Of a DNA stretch of 64,000 bases, positions 10,357-21,870 are shown in pieces. How positions within the stretch are numbered: the stretch's first letter is position 1; every line of letters begins with the position of its first letter. The stretch is from Prunus persica. Lineage: Eukaryota; Streptophyta; Magnoliopsida; Rosales; Rosaceae. The position numbers and the translations under genes were made by a program. The notes beneath the pieces are model-generated. The model worked only from the letters and a program-made list of their open reading frames with translations, was not told the DNA's origin and did not search any database. Location of the stretch: NCBI RefSeq assembly GCF_000346465.2, contig NC_034015.1, forward strand, positions 13,120,637-13,184,636, in the 5' to 3' direction.

Positions 10357-12237
10357 TTGAAGATGAAGAAGAAACCGGTGCAAGTCTATATCACTTCGGT
10401 TCTGAAAGCATGCCGCCGGAGGAACTATCTCGATGCCGTTGGCAATACTTCTACTTCTCCTGCTCCTGCAACTCGAACAACTCTTATAATGGCGCCTCTA
10501 TCCGACAGCTCCATGGCCAACAAGCTCTACCGCTCCCGCGGCAACCCCTGCCTTGATCTGTTTTACAACGCCAAACGACACGACGCCTACCCCGTTCATT
10601 CCCTCCAGTATCTGAACCAACTGCTGCCGGCGGCATGGGCCCACAATCCCACAACCACCATCAAGCTCATCTGCAACCTACTAGACCACCGTCCTCCCCG
10701 TTGCAAAAACTACAAAAAGGGTTTCGACTCGGCGGCGTTTTGGCTCCACCACAACCACCCCAAGACCCTGGCCTGCAACCTCCCGTCCATCACCGGCTCC
10801 TTCGGCAGTTTAGAAACCGCTCTGGATATTCTATCCCTGATCCTACAACGCCATGACCGCCGCCTCCATCTCTCTGTCCACTCAGAGGACAGAACAACCA
10901 CCGGAGTCCCTCGGAGCGGACAGAAGTTCCTCGCCTACCTCGACAGGTACCAGAGCGACCCAGATTATCGGTTCTTACACGACCGCGTTTCGGATCTTTT
11001 CGCAGATTGCTTGAAGTTCGACATACAAAACTTCAACAAACACCATCAGCAACAGCAGCAGAGTATCAATGACGGCGATGAGGGTGAGACGTCTGCTGAG
11101 TGCTTGGAGATAACCTCGGCAGCGAAGCTGTGTCCTGACTTCGACTCCCCCTTCAACCGCGCCACCTTGCTCTGCGAGAGCATCGCCAATAAGGTTTTCC
11201 CGCGAGAATCGTACCCGGAGTACCAAGGCATTGAGGAGGCGGATTACGCCTACAGAGTCCGGCAGCGGCTGAGGGAGGAGGTTTTGGTGCCCTTGGGGAA
11301 GGCCTTGATGCCCCCCAACTATTCCACACTTGTCAACCGGTGGGGTTATAATCCGAAGCCCGAGCCGGAACCCGAGCCCGAGCCAGAGCCCGAGCCCGAG
11401 CCCGAGCCCGAGACCTATGCGGTGGAGAAGTATTTGGAGAAAGTGAAAGCAGCAGCCGCCGCCGGCGAGTCGAAGATTAAGGCTTGTGCTTTGCTTCCAC
11501 ATCACATAGCACGTTATGTGAAGAAGGAGGATTTCGGCGAAGTGGCCGAGCTTCAGTGGAAGGCAATGGTGGAGCACATGAAAAAGCAGGGTAAGTTCAA
11601 AAACTGCTTGGCTGTATATGACAACTGGTTAAGCTTAAAGGCAGACTGCGGAGATAAAAAAGTGGCGAGGGGGGCGGCTTTGGCAGTGATGATCTCCGAG
11701 CTGAGTGAAGAGCCATGGAAAGGAAAGTTGATGAATTGCAGTGTAAATACGCGGCTGCATTCGTTAAAAGGCCTCGATAATCTCAAGGCCAAGCTGGAGT
11801 TGGCGGGGAGGATGGAGATGGAGTACGAGGAGCGGGGGGTTGATTTTGAGAAGGTGTTTGATTTGGTTTTGGAGGTTGCAGTGAAGAATGATTTGAAGCC
11901 GGAGCAGATGATCAGGAGGGTGGTCGTGTTCTCTAGCGAGAATGACTTTGATGGGTGCTGGAAGACAGAGTATGAGGAGATACAGAGAAAGTTCAAGGAC
12001 AAAGGGTACGGCGATGTGGTGCCACAGACTGTGTTTTGGAATTTGAGAAGGTGTTCGACTGATGCAGATGTAGCTCATGCACAGTTGGAAGGGCTGGAGA
12101 TGTTGAGTGGCTTCAATGACAATTTGGTCAGGTCCTTCTTGGACAATGACGGCAAAATTAAATTTGGCCCTTACCATGTCATCATGGAAACAGCCATCTC
12201 TTACCCCAGATATAAAAATCTAGTGGTTGTGGACTAA
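10357..12237 (+). CDS. DUF2828 family protein, intronless, degenerate vWA-like metal site
   Basis: A single exon encodes 626 aa. It matches the plant DUF2828 family from about residue 60 to the end: GNPCLDLFYN, WLHHNHPKTLACNL, RFLHDRVSDLFADCLKFD, LLCESIANKVFPRESYPEYQGIEEADYAYRVR and ISELSEEPWKGKL. Family members have a TROVE-like N-terminal half and a vWA-like C-terminal half with a DVSGSMS metal-binding loop. Here the equivalent segment reads CLAVYDNWLSLK (Asp422), so the Ser-x-Ser pattern is gone. Bases 11359-11412 encode nine PE dipeptides in place of the usual linker before the EKYLE helix. The codons are GC-rich and the frame is open throughout, so it is probably expressed. The first 45 residues are atypical; Met46 (MAPLSDSS) is an alternative start. 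Molecular function of the family is unknown. Confidence 0.85.
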   Translation: MKMKKKPVQVYITSVLKACRRRNYLDAVGNTSTSPAPATRTTLIMAPLSDSSMANKLYRSRGNPCLDLFYNAKRHDAYPVHSLQYLNQLLPAAWAHNPTTTIKLICNLLDHRPPRCKNYKKGFDSAAFWLHHNHPKTLACNLPSITGSFGSLETALDILSLILQRHDRRLHLSVHSEDRTTTGVPRSGQKFLAYLDRYQSDPDYRFLHDRVSDLFADCLKFDIQNFNKHHQQQQQSINDGDEGETSAECLEITSAAKLCPDFDSPFNRATLLCESIANKVFPRESYPEYQGIEEADYAYRVRQRLREEVLVPLGKALMPPNYSTLVNRWGYNPKPEPEPEPEPEPEPEPEPETYAVEKYLEKVKAAAAAGESKIKACALLPHHIARYVKKEDFGEVAELQWKAMVEHMKKQGKFKNCLAVYDNWLSLKADCGDKKVARGAALAVMISELSEEPWKGKLMNCSVNTRLHSLKGLDNLKAKLELAGRMEMEYEERGVDFEKVFDLVLEVAVKNDLKPEQMIRRVVVFSSENDFDGCWKTEYEEIQRKFKDKGYGDVVPQTVFWNLRRCSTDADVAHAQLEGLEMLSGFNDNLVRSFLDNDGKIKFGPYHVIMETAISYPRYKNLVVVD

Positions 12238-12732
12238 ATCTCTGATGATCATCATCATGGTATGTTTTAATTTAGTTGCTTCATATAGATTAGACCAGCT
12301 AGACTTAGTTTGTGTGAATTGGGTAGAGGTGTCACCGGTGCCCCTGATTTTATTCAAGACATCCTTATAGTAAAGTTTCGTGCCGCCCATTTTCGAGGAC
12401 CTTATAGAAGTTCGAAAATTCAGTTCTTCTGGAGGAGACTTTGGAGAATTGGAATAAAACTAATGGCAATTGATGTTTAATGTTTAATATAAGTTGAAAA
12501 TTGAAGAGACGAGGAAAAGAAAAACCAGTTGACAAAAGGATGCTTGTAGAGAAAGAACAGTAAATTCAATTACAATATTTTTTCCACTTGCATTAGACAA
12601 AGTAAATTACATGAACTACAACCAAATTCACACAACAATTGAAAAAGCACTTATGCAGAAAAGCACCAAAACAGAATCACAAACAGCGTTCACAGTCATT
12701 TTTGAAGAGCTTTTCCCCTTCCATATCTTGTC
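12238..12732. other. Convergent 3' intergenic region
   Basis: Tail-to-tail space between the DUF2828 gene (plus) and the CASP gene (minus). It should hold both 3' UTRs. A small ATCATCATC run follows the DUF2828 stop. No further feature seen. Confidence 0.6.
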
Positions 12733-13647
12733 TCAATGCTTTCGGAGAGCCACAGCAGACAGCAGAATCAAGAACATGAAGGTAACAACAGTAACAAACG
12801 AAGCCACCACAGCCCCGCTGACTGTCTGACAGAAATCACCAAACTGGTTGCAGATGGCAAGCCAATTGGAGCTTGAGTTGCCATTGTGAGCCAAGTAGAC
12901 TATGGCAGTTGCAGCCCCAGCAGCAGAAGTGGCCAGGGTGAGTGCCACCTGTCATGATCATCATAAGTATTATTATACACAGATTAATTAAATTAATTAA
13001 TGAGGATTTAAGTATGATTGTGAGGTTAATGAATATTACAACGTCAAGGATGAGGAGCAAGAGCCTTATTCCACTTGCATGGGGACGAACAATGGAGACT
13101 ATGGAGAAGGGAACTGAGAGCACCAAGTAGCCAGCCACAAGCGACATTGCTATGAGGAAAAACCTGCATTGCATGCATGAGTGTGTTAGATAATAGATAG
13201 GTATGTTATGTCGCTAAATTGTCAATCTGGCATCACAGATAGAAACAATTGTTCATCGAATTAATAGTTCAGATTGACAGTCTAACAACGTCACATGCAA
13301 ATAATGGTTCAGATTGATAGTCTAACAATGTAAAATGCAAGATTGTAAAGAGAGGTTGAAAGTGCATACTGGAAACTGGGCATGTCGTCATAGCTAGCTT
13401 CAAACTGGAAGAACTGGGTGAAGAAAGGAAGGTTTTGATCACTTGTTCCCATGGTGGCTGCAGCAGCCAGAGCAGCCACTATAGCACCAATCCTCAAAAC
13501 CAAGTCAATTATGGCCATCCCTCTCCTCATCCCTCCCTTCTCTTGCCTTGCAGGGACTGTCAGAATTGCCCCTTTTCCTTTCGATGCGGCGCCACCGCTG
13601 GCCTCATGATGGGGAACATCAATGGTAGTTGAGTCACCGCTCTTCAT
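12733..13647 (-). CDS. CASP: Casparian strip membrane protein (CASP)
   Basis: Three exons: 13370-13647, 13040-13163, 12733-12948. GT-AG introns join them into 205 aa. Four membrane segments fall at about residues 43-66, 94-115, 125-152 and 178-200, the MARVEL-like fold of the family. CASP hallmarks are present: STTIDV at the N-terminus, [10 protein letters not shown] in the first outside loop, [14 protein letters not shown] at the second helix, and YLAHNGN with QFGDFCQ in the second outside loop. These loop motifs separate true CASPs from the broader CASPL family. CASPs form the scaffold in endodermal plasma membrane that localises lignin deposition for the Casparian strip. The frame is open 8 codons further upstream to 13671, but Met at 13647 gives the usual CASP N-terminus. 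Which CASP number it corresponds to cannot be decided here. Confidence 0.93.
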
Positions 13648-13760
13648 TTTAGCTAAGAGAGAAACAGGCAAAAGAAATAAGCTAAAAGACTTTGGAGATG
13701 AGAATTGCTGAATGGGAGAGACTCAGAAGCTTGTGATGAAAACTGCTTAACATGAGAGGC

Positions 13761-13768
13761 TTTATATA
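13761..13768 (-). promoter_or_regulatory. TATA box of the CASP gene
   Basis: TATATAAA on the minus strand, 114 bp upstream of the CASP ATG, a normal distance for a tissue-specific plant promoter with a short leader. Inferred from sequence and position only. Confidence 0.55.
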
Positions 13769-14947
13769 GTGCAGCAAATTATAAGAGATTAGTATATTAA
13801 AATTGGCCATAATACAAATTAATTTGTTATTTAATCAGCTAATGGGAGGCAAAGGAGAGTTGTTGATATGACTTTTTGTTCATACAGCAAGTGAAGAGGT
13901 TTTATCTGGCAGATGGATCAAGTAGTAACCACTTCAATATTAAATTTTTTTTTTCACAAAAATAAATTAAAATAAAATAATATGTTGTTAAAAGGAGGAG
14001 TGGATGGAAAAGTTTGATGATGCATACCATTTGGACTTTCAGCTTTTGATGATATAATGCAGAAGAGGGAAGTTGGATTCTATTAAAAGAGTAATAAAAT
14101 TTAAAAAGTCAAAAGGGCTTCCTAACTAAGAAACTTTATTCTCTTTAATCACTCAACTAAACCACAGCTAGGGCTCCCTAACCCAACAATGAAAAGTGGT
14201 GTTTATTTATTTTTGGTTTGAGATAAGTGTTGTTTCTATCATTGTTAAGTGTAAACCACATTATTTGCATACACTTTAAGGTTGTCCAGTTTACCAATAT
14301 TGTTTTTCCTTTGCATGGATAGCCACATAATATATGTACTCTTTAATTGCCGAGCTCATGTTATGCTGCTGTGTTCCGAAAATTTTTGAAAAAAAAAAGA
14401 ACAATAGCCCATTGTCTTTGCAATCTCTCTCGTCACGTGATAAATGAAGTTTATCTCGGTTACAAGAATTCGGGGCCCACCTGGCCCCACAGAATGTGTT
14501 GTGAGCGTAACATGCTTGCAATGAGGAAACGGGAAAAGAAAAAGAAAGATTGTTCAAACACTCTAAAAATTTCAACAACTTAGTTCCTTGAAGCTGCTTT
14601 TAACCGCACTTGAAAGCAGAAGCAACATATGGCGAGGACAGGCCATGTTTAGCAACAACAAAAATAAATAAATTTGCATCTCTAGGTGAAGAATGCGTCC
14701 TTGATCTTGCTTCTTTCATTTGGTCTTGTTATTGAAGAAATTGTTTATGGGCAACACCCCCAGGCTCGATCGCAAGATAAAAGCAAATACAAAAGGACGT
14801 GCCTTCCCTAACCTTGGGGCACGATACAGCAAAATTTAATAGAAAATAATAGTTACATTGGTAAAAGATGAATTGGACAAAACTGGGTCAAACAAACTAC
14901 TGAAGTAAGCTAGACAAAGGGCTTGGCAAGCTCATTTACTTAAGTTA
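13769..14947. other. Intergenic, CASP promoter and ELM1 3' flank
   Basis: AT-rich region between two minus-strand genes. The left part should hold the CASP promoter and the right end the ELM1 3' UTR. Overlapping small open frames on both strands at 14291-14583 lack protein-like composition. No RNA gene or mobile element was recognised. Confidence 0.5.
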
Positions 14948-17900
14948 CTATATGCTCCATCCACGCTCAGCAAGTGCCATCTTCACCCGACTGGCGGCCT
15001 CTGCTGTGTCATTGAGTGGTGTATAGCTCCAAGACTTGAACATCTACGGAAACAAAAACAGAAAAAGGAAAAGAAAAAAAAACCTCATATTAATAACCGA
15101 AGGTAAACTTTGTTAAGAAAAACCACCCTCCTCTTCAAAGAGAGCCTCTTACATCCTTTCTTTCCTCATTTACTAACCAAAAGAGTAAGGAATGGCCAAA
15201 AATTATTTCACAACAAAACACTATCATTCTACAACAGTATGTCGACAGACTTACGTCTTCTTTACCAGTGAATGGTCGAACCACTCCTCGTTCCTGCAGG
15301 GAGTTCTGGAAGTCTGCAAACTTCCACGTACAGTGTTCAGCACCGATCACATAAACAGGTTTGCTGAAGTGAAAATTATGAATTTTTAGAAACACACAAT
15401 CCCATACCAAAGAAAGGAATATTTAAAACAACTGTAAATAAGTGACCCTAAATTTCTCCTTTTCAAAAAAAGAAAAGAAAAAGTGACCTTCATTATCATC
15501 ATACTTGGAACATACCCGGTACTGCAAGCCTCACTCAACATACTGACTGAATCCGCTGTGATGACAAAAGCATCCGCACAGGCTAAATGGCCCATGTGTG
15601 GATTACAACCTAAGCAGTATTACATAAAAAATAAAATAAAAAATATCAATATTTCCCCTCTTCTGTACACACATAACATAGATACATAAATAGATGCATG
15701 TATTCTAAGAATAAGGCAACTAAGTACCTTCACCATCCCAAATGTAGACTTTTGGATTAGTACCGAATTCTTTCATCAAAATTCTGGACAACTGTTGAAA
15801 ACGTGTACCAGAGAAAGTAAGTATGCGTCCATAAAGCCTCTAAAGGATCTACTCTCAAAGGAGCACTAGTACCTTCTCAGGAGTTCTCCTAGAGAAAGAT
15901 ATTCTCACACATCCACAGCTCCAAAGAACATTCTGCAGCATAGCTGCTAACCTTTTCCCAAGATCGACACCATATGAACAGTTTCCTATGAAAACAATAC
16001 GGATGCATTTTGATTATCTTTTAAATAAAAGACATACAGGGAGAAACAGCTTGACCAATGTAAAAATACAAGAGAGGTTCAAAATGTAATTTTAACAAAC
16101 CCATAACTCTTGAGCTACTGACATAGCAACGCCAGATCACAAGTATGAAAGATAGCTGTACTCAATAAAACAGTACAGCACTAAAAAATGTGATTTCCTA
16201 GCAATGTCAGGATTTATATAATCAAACTAAACATTACAGAATGACTTTTGCTGGTAATCCTGTAAGCAATTCCGTAAAACGAAAAAGCAAATAAAAGGCA
16301 ACCACAACATTAAAAATGATATAAATCCATCACAGTCATCCCCTTATAAAGATGACAACATGAAAATCATGATGGATTCTTAGACGAAAAATATTACTTG
16401 CAGGGCCTCCAATATTAACCACAAGCAAAGGTCTCGGAAGTGGTGCTAATTCAGCATGCCAGGCAGATGCAGCATTCCTAAGTGCAGTGAAATCCGCCTG
16501 ATGAAGTGCTCCCACTGTGAGAACCTGAAACTCATAGAAGTGAACCTGTCAACACAATTATTCTAGAAAGGCATTTGTACAGATCCTATTCAACCAAAAT
16601 ACTCACCACATTACTGCCAGGTGGTTCACGTGGGGTAATCCACCTCCGCAGAAACCAAGGGATTTGTCCCTGTCCCTCTGGAGTCAAGGGGTAATAATCA
16701 TGGAGAGGAGTTATCACCAAATCAAACCTATTCAGATGCGACCTTGGATGTTGTATCTGAAACATGTTTCCAAAGAGAACTAATAAAATCAGATAATCTA
16801 GACCTGCAGTATTTGCATGTGTCAGTTCATTACAATCAAATTACATAGCGATCCACAGAAAAACATAATATGATGCCATTAATATCAAAAAATCAATTTT
16901 TAGCTAAACATATGATAAATAAATAAGCAAAAAACTTATTTTTTTTAAAAGCAGAAAATATAATCAAAGATATGTGCTTCTTAAGCAGAAAACGGATAAC
17001 TTCATGGTGTGTAAAATTTATGCAACAACATCATATGCTTCCATTTTATCTAAACCAGACAGTTTCTGAATATCTTTCCGATAAAGCAAAACTGAATCTC
17101 CAAATTCTTATGAGAATTGTGACAGCTCAATAACATGAACAGCAGTAAGGAAAAAAAAAAAAAAGAGAGGGAGAGGATGGTTAGGCCATCTTCATGAATG
17201 ACGATACTTGCATATCACCAGAGTTCATTCAAATGCACACAGGAAAGAAAAAACACAAATTGTATATAAACTGCCGTAGTGCCTCACTTTGTATATCAGT
17301 GTATTTTTTAATAAGAGTATCAGTATTAAGTATTTACCAGCCAAACATATGCAGCTCTTTTTAGGGGGGAAGTGAAATTTAACCTGGACAACAAAAACAT
17401 TTTCTGGAGCTAAATGTTTTATGGCGCTTGAAACAGGAATGGTATCCCGGCCAGATGCAACCACCAGCAACGGGCCGTCTCTGGAGAGAACATGAAGCAT
17501 GCATGTAGATATATTTTTTTTACTAATAAAGAAATTACCAAACAAAATTTGAAATAATTCAAAAACCCCTGCATTAAGACTAAAGTAACATCATATATGT
17601 TGTATAAGCTTGTGAGGATGATGAACACGAAGCACAAACAATGGAACCCACGTATCTAACTAAAAGATTTAATCATTGAAAAATAGAAAGGAAGTAGCAA
17701 CATACGTGTCAAATGTTTGACGAGCCATTTCTGCAATCTGCTTTGCATCAGCTTCCAAAACATCAGGATGAGAGGCCTGAGCTAGAACCATTTTCAGCAG
17801 AAAAATGAACTATTAGTTCAAGTTGTTCAACCTTCTTCCCTTCAACTATGAAATCTAAGTGGGCCCCACATAAAATAAAGTACAGTAGAGATAACTTGTT

Positions 17901-18318
17901 GACAGAATTCACATTGCAAGGCAGCATGAAGGACTAAAACAATACAAGTACGAGTACCTGTTCTTTCAGCAGGAAGAGGCATGACTTTTCTATGGAGAGA
18001 AAGTGGAAGCCAGTGAAGCCACTCATTAATTCCTCCTCTTGGCCGAGTAACACGCTGCACAATCATTAATCAATCAATTAAACCAACCAAAAACAACGCT
18101 CAGAACCAAGCTAAAACAATATCAAGAGTTTTTTTTGTTTTCTCTTTACAAAAAGATTAAAAATTTATACTCACGTAGACGGATTGACGACCCCAGAGGC
18201 CCAGAGCACGAACCAAACCAATGCTCTGATTCTCTGCACCCGCGAACCCATTTCCGATCACAACAGCTCTTCTGATTCTACTAGCTCGGTGGACCCCACC
18301 TTGGAACATCTCCGCCAT
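14948..18318 (-). CDS. ELM1: Mitochondrial fission protein ELM1
   Basis: Eleven coding exons: 18175-18318, 17958-18054, 17706-17781, 17384-17480, 16607-16756, 16398-16524, 15873-15985, 15728-15791, 15516-15609, 15255-15363, 14948-15043. The frame closes at 388 aa. Diagnostic stretches are RRAVVIGNGFAGAENQSIGL, GGINEWLHWLPL, GPLLVVASGRDTIP, ENVFVVQIQHPR, GHLACADAFVITADSVSMLS, GKPVYVIGAEHC and ERGVVRPFTG. The fold (DUF1022 family) resembles glycosyltransferases. The plant protein sits on the mitochondrial outer surface and recruits dynamin-related DRP3 proteins for fission. Exon 3 uses the acceptor CTAG at 17782-17785, because the CAG five bases on would put a stop in frame. It diverges from CYP18-2, ATG to ATG 280 bp apart. 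Confidence 0.94.
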
Positions 18319-18598
18319 GCCTAAAAGCCCAAGGGCTTCAAATCTCTTCAGTCATCATTTCATTTCTCTTCTAGTCTCCTCTTCCTCTTTTGCTGCTTGT
18401 TCGTCCAAAACCCCACGAAGCCTTAAACCACGAGTTTGAAACAAACGACAGGTCGTATCGGAGTAACGACATGTCGTGCTTTCTGGGTGTCTGGGTTTAT
18501 TTACGGGACGAAGCGAAGCGAAACGAAACGACTTATTGTAAAACCCTTTCCAAGTTGAAGCCTTTTGCTCAGTCTGTGCGAGTCTTGGAGTCTGAAAG
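18319..18598. promoter_or_regulatory. Bidirectional upstream region of ELM1 and CYP18-2
   Basis: Only 280 bp separate the ELM1 ATG (minus) and the CYP18-2 ATG (plus), including both leaders. No clear TATA box is present. The region holds a perfect 12-bp dyad ACGACATGTCGT (18466-18477) and a near-copy ACGACAGGTCGT (18445-18456) exactly 21 bp upstream, plus a run of GCGAA/ACGAA repeats (about 18508-18531). This layout suggests a compact shared housekeeping promoter; activity is inferred. Confidence 0.7.
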
Positions 18599-20920
18599 AT
18601 GTGGGCAAGTGCAGAAGGAGGGTCTCCGGAGGTCACTCTAGAAACCTCCATGGGCGCTTTCACTGTTGAGGTAATTTTTTTTCTTCCTAACTTTCCCTTA
18701 CTTCCCCGGAAGCCAAGCTGAGACTTCAATCCATCAAGTTCGTATTTTGACGTTATTTATTTTTTTGTAAATTATTGAAAATCGTAGCTTTACTACAAAC
18801 ACGCACCAAGGACTTGCAGAAACTTCATTGAGCTCTCTCGCAGAGGTTATTATGACAATGTCAAATTCCACAGAATCATCAAGGTTTCAAAATTGGACTT
18901 TTGGTTTCTTTTTTTTCTTTTTTTTCCCCCATTACTGATGGTTGAATTGTTAATTGGATTTAGGATTTTATAGTGCAAGGTGGAGATCCCACCGGGACAG
19001 GAAGGGGTGGAGAATCCATTTATGGGTATGCTTTGCTTCTTCTTTTATTTATTTTTATTTATTATTTAGTTAAACGTTGAAGGATATTTATAATAATCTA
19101 TACCCATTGAAGGGTTGTGGGAAATACTTTTATCATAACTCATAGTTAATGCCTTCTTGTATCATGCGTTTCAGTGCAAAGTTTGAGGATGAGATAAGAA
19201 CAGAGTTGAAGCATACTGGAGCTGGCATCTTATCTATGGCGAATGCTGGTCCAAATACAAATGGAAGCCAGTTCTTTATCACGCTGGCGCCATGCCCATC
19301 ACTGGATGGTAATATAATCTTTACCCAGTAATGTCTAGACTTTGTTTAATCAAACTGGTCTGGTCCTTTTTCTTTATTTTGTTTCATATGTGTTTTCTGC
19401 AGTATGCCACCTTTTGTTTTACTTAATCTGCATAAAAGTGGCGCTTAGCAGTTACCAGTAAATGTTTTTTGCTTTATGATGGGCTAAGTATACAATGTGG
19501 TTGGGTGCACTTCTGACCGTAAATGGCTTTATCGCATTTTTTCCCAGAAGTTATTTGCATGAGACATCAGTGCATCACTGTGTGAACTATTGAAACGATC
19601 GGAAACTGAAAAACAGTTCTTGCCATAATAATTTTATCTGTATGGTACTGGGATGTTTTTCTGTATGGATTCCTTAGGCTTTATGTGACAATAAAAACTA
19701 GACCACCGCCGTTAGGATTCCGCTTGAGCAACACTGTTTACTTGGATTTGTTTGTTACTTACCATTGAGTTATCTCCATTCAAAAATTCATGAAGGGGTT
19801 TTGGTGGAAGAGTAGGGAAGGCTCTCTCTATTCTTATGTTCAGTCTTCATCAGTACAATTTTGTGCTGTAAAAATTTGTCTTGCACCAATAACACTTAGC
19901 CTTTTGCTTCTGTTTTCATACAGGAAAGCACACAATATTTGGAAGAGTGTGCAAAGGAATGGAAATCATCAAAAGACTCGGCAGTGTCCAAACTGATAAT
20001 AATGATAGGTATGCTTTCCCTTAGTTGTATTCTTGATGTTTAGTTCACATACATGTCCTTATCATGTTTACATTTTATCTGCAAATGATTATTCATGGTT
20101 ATACTTTTCGTAAGATATTGGCAGTTGTTCTAGGAATTCAGACTGCTAGATCCCCTAAATTGCTCAGCCTGTTGTGGTTCCCTGCACTAAACCAAAAAAC
20201 TTAAGACTTTACATTTTTGGGATTTTGAATGGAGTGAAAATAGGTGACATTGTGCCTTGTAAAATCTGCTAAAGGAATCTGGTGTGGTTTGAGTAAAATT
20301 TATGAGAAATGAAGGGAGAAAATGAGATGTCAAGCGATGATGTTATATATTCGATAAAGTTAGGCTATTGACTATTTTCTTTTTCGGATTCAATTTTGTG
20401 ATACAATGTCTTCACTGGTCAAGCTTGTCGATATTTTGAAAAGGATGCTGGAAAAATTATAAAATGTGTCATTAGTTAAGAGTTATCAATTGCAAAGCTT
20501 TAGTTCACTTAGAAAAGATGCTGGGAGAATTGATAATTGTCATTAGTTGGAACATCTTGTCCAATGTACTCAATCTTTATTTATGACCATTAACATGAAA
20601 CTCTCCATTTGGCCGCACATATTCTTAGTTAATAGATTTAATGTGTGTTTAGGCAAGTACGCATTGTGGCATCTTGTCATGGCTTTGGATTGCGGAACCA
20701 TATTCCGCCATACATGCATCCTTAACATGCCTAGATTTGTAAAGTTTGCCATTCATGGCCACAGGGTCTACACTATCTAATTGTTGCTCCTTTTCACTAT
20801 ACTTCTTTAGAAGACTTTAGTTTGTGTGATTTGTCGAAAACTCTATTTAACATGTGCATTTGTCCGAAATACAGGCCGGTGCATGATGTGAAGATACTGC
20901 GGACATCTGTTAAAGATTAG
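18599..20920 (+). CDS. CYP18-2: Peptidyl-prolyl cis-trans isomerase CYP18-2 (PPIL1-type cyclophilin)
   Basis: Six exons: 18599-18670, 18788-18883, 18964-19025, 19175-19308, 19924-20008, 20875-20920. They give 164 aa, a single compact cyclophilin domain with no targeting extension. Core motifs are [49 protein letters not shown] and [19 protein letters not shown]. The sequence matches the plant CYP18-2 and human PPIL1 group, whose members associate with the spliceosome through SKIP. The active-site Arg of FHR and the Gln of VQGG are present. The position of the cyclosporin-binding Trp of cyclophilin A is Ser here (CPSLDGKH), so drug sensitivity is probably weak. It shares an upstream region with ELM1 and is tail-to-tail with SPY. 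Confidence 0.94.
20436..20560. repeat. Degenerate tandem duplication in CYP18-2 intron 5
   Basis: The phrase AAAAGGATGCTGG followed by a GTCATTAGTTA end at about 20437-20477 recurs as AAAAGATGCTGG with GTCATTAGTTG at about 20513-20549, a spacing of about 75 bp. It is a small old duplication inside the intron, with no coding content. Confidence 0.55.
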
Positions 20921-21870
20921 ACGTTGCAAAGCTGCTATCAGAGATAAAAAGCCAAAGAGCTGCAACAAGTTAATTGGATATTTGTATTAACTCAGAACTA
21001 GGATGATCAATGTATTTCAGTTTCTTGCAAGGATACTAAGAGTGAAAAATTCTGGATTTAAACCTTATATGGAACCTCACGAATTTTGCTGATATTTCTT
21101 AAACTGTTTGAAAAATGTCCCCGACTTGAATTTTATACCTTTGAAGATTACTTTTACACAAGTAGTTTTCAACTTTCAGGAACCAAAAAGGTGCTACAAA
21201 TTGCTTTATGCTTACCGTTTTTCAGTGATCTTTCATAGAACTACGTCTTGTTTCAAAACTCGAATTCCCACTTTCATATGCGGGCAGGAACATTTCATGA
21301 ATCAATGCCTCGACACGTCAGGCTGAATTTACAAGAATGCATCCATCTCATAGAACTGATTGGCAACACTTAACCCCCATGCCACCATCAAAATGATTAA
21401 ATCGTACAATTTTGAATTTTTGGGAGATAAACAGGATTCCATTGTAACTAAACCAGGTAATTTCACCATCTTTGCTGTTTAAAAATCATACAAGCAATCC
21501 TAAAATAAGTAAAAAATTATCTTAAAATTTACAAACACAATTCTATAGTCGGGAAAAATTGCTGGCAGCCACCTAAAATATCAGTTCATAGTATCACCTC
21601 TTTTTCATTGGTAGTGTATAGCATCACCTCTTTAAATTCTTCATTTTGTACGCAGATAATAATATATAGACTCTGAATGCTGCCAGCAGTTGTTTCCCAA
21701 AAAATGTGATCCTAGGCGAGTAAACATAGTGCTTCCACCTTAGTTACCACCGGACTCAATCCACTATAGGCAGCCACGACTAAATATACCATAGGAGATC
21801 AATTCACCCAGAAAAGCAATATGATTCCCATCAAACAAATCCCCGTACAAACGCCTCCGATATGTGCCCA
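20921..21870. other. Convergent 3' intergenic region, CYP18-2 and SPY
   Basis: Tail-to-tail space between CYP18-2 (plus) and SPY (minus). It should contain both 3' UTRs. Short open frames have no recognisable content. A phrase about TATAGCATCACCTCTTT occurs twice near 21590 and 21618. Confidence 0.6.

Noticed and set aside
10975..12177. Several long antisense frames under the DUF2828 gene
   Set aside because: GC-rich codon bias of the sense gene suppresses stops on the opposite strand; none resembles a known protein.
14291..14583. Overlapping open frames on both strands
   Set aside because: Short, mutually antisense, K-rich, with no signal of real coding or splicing context.
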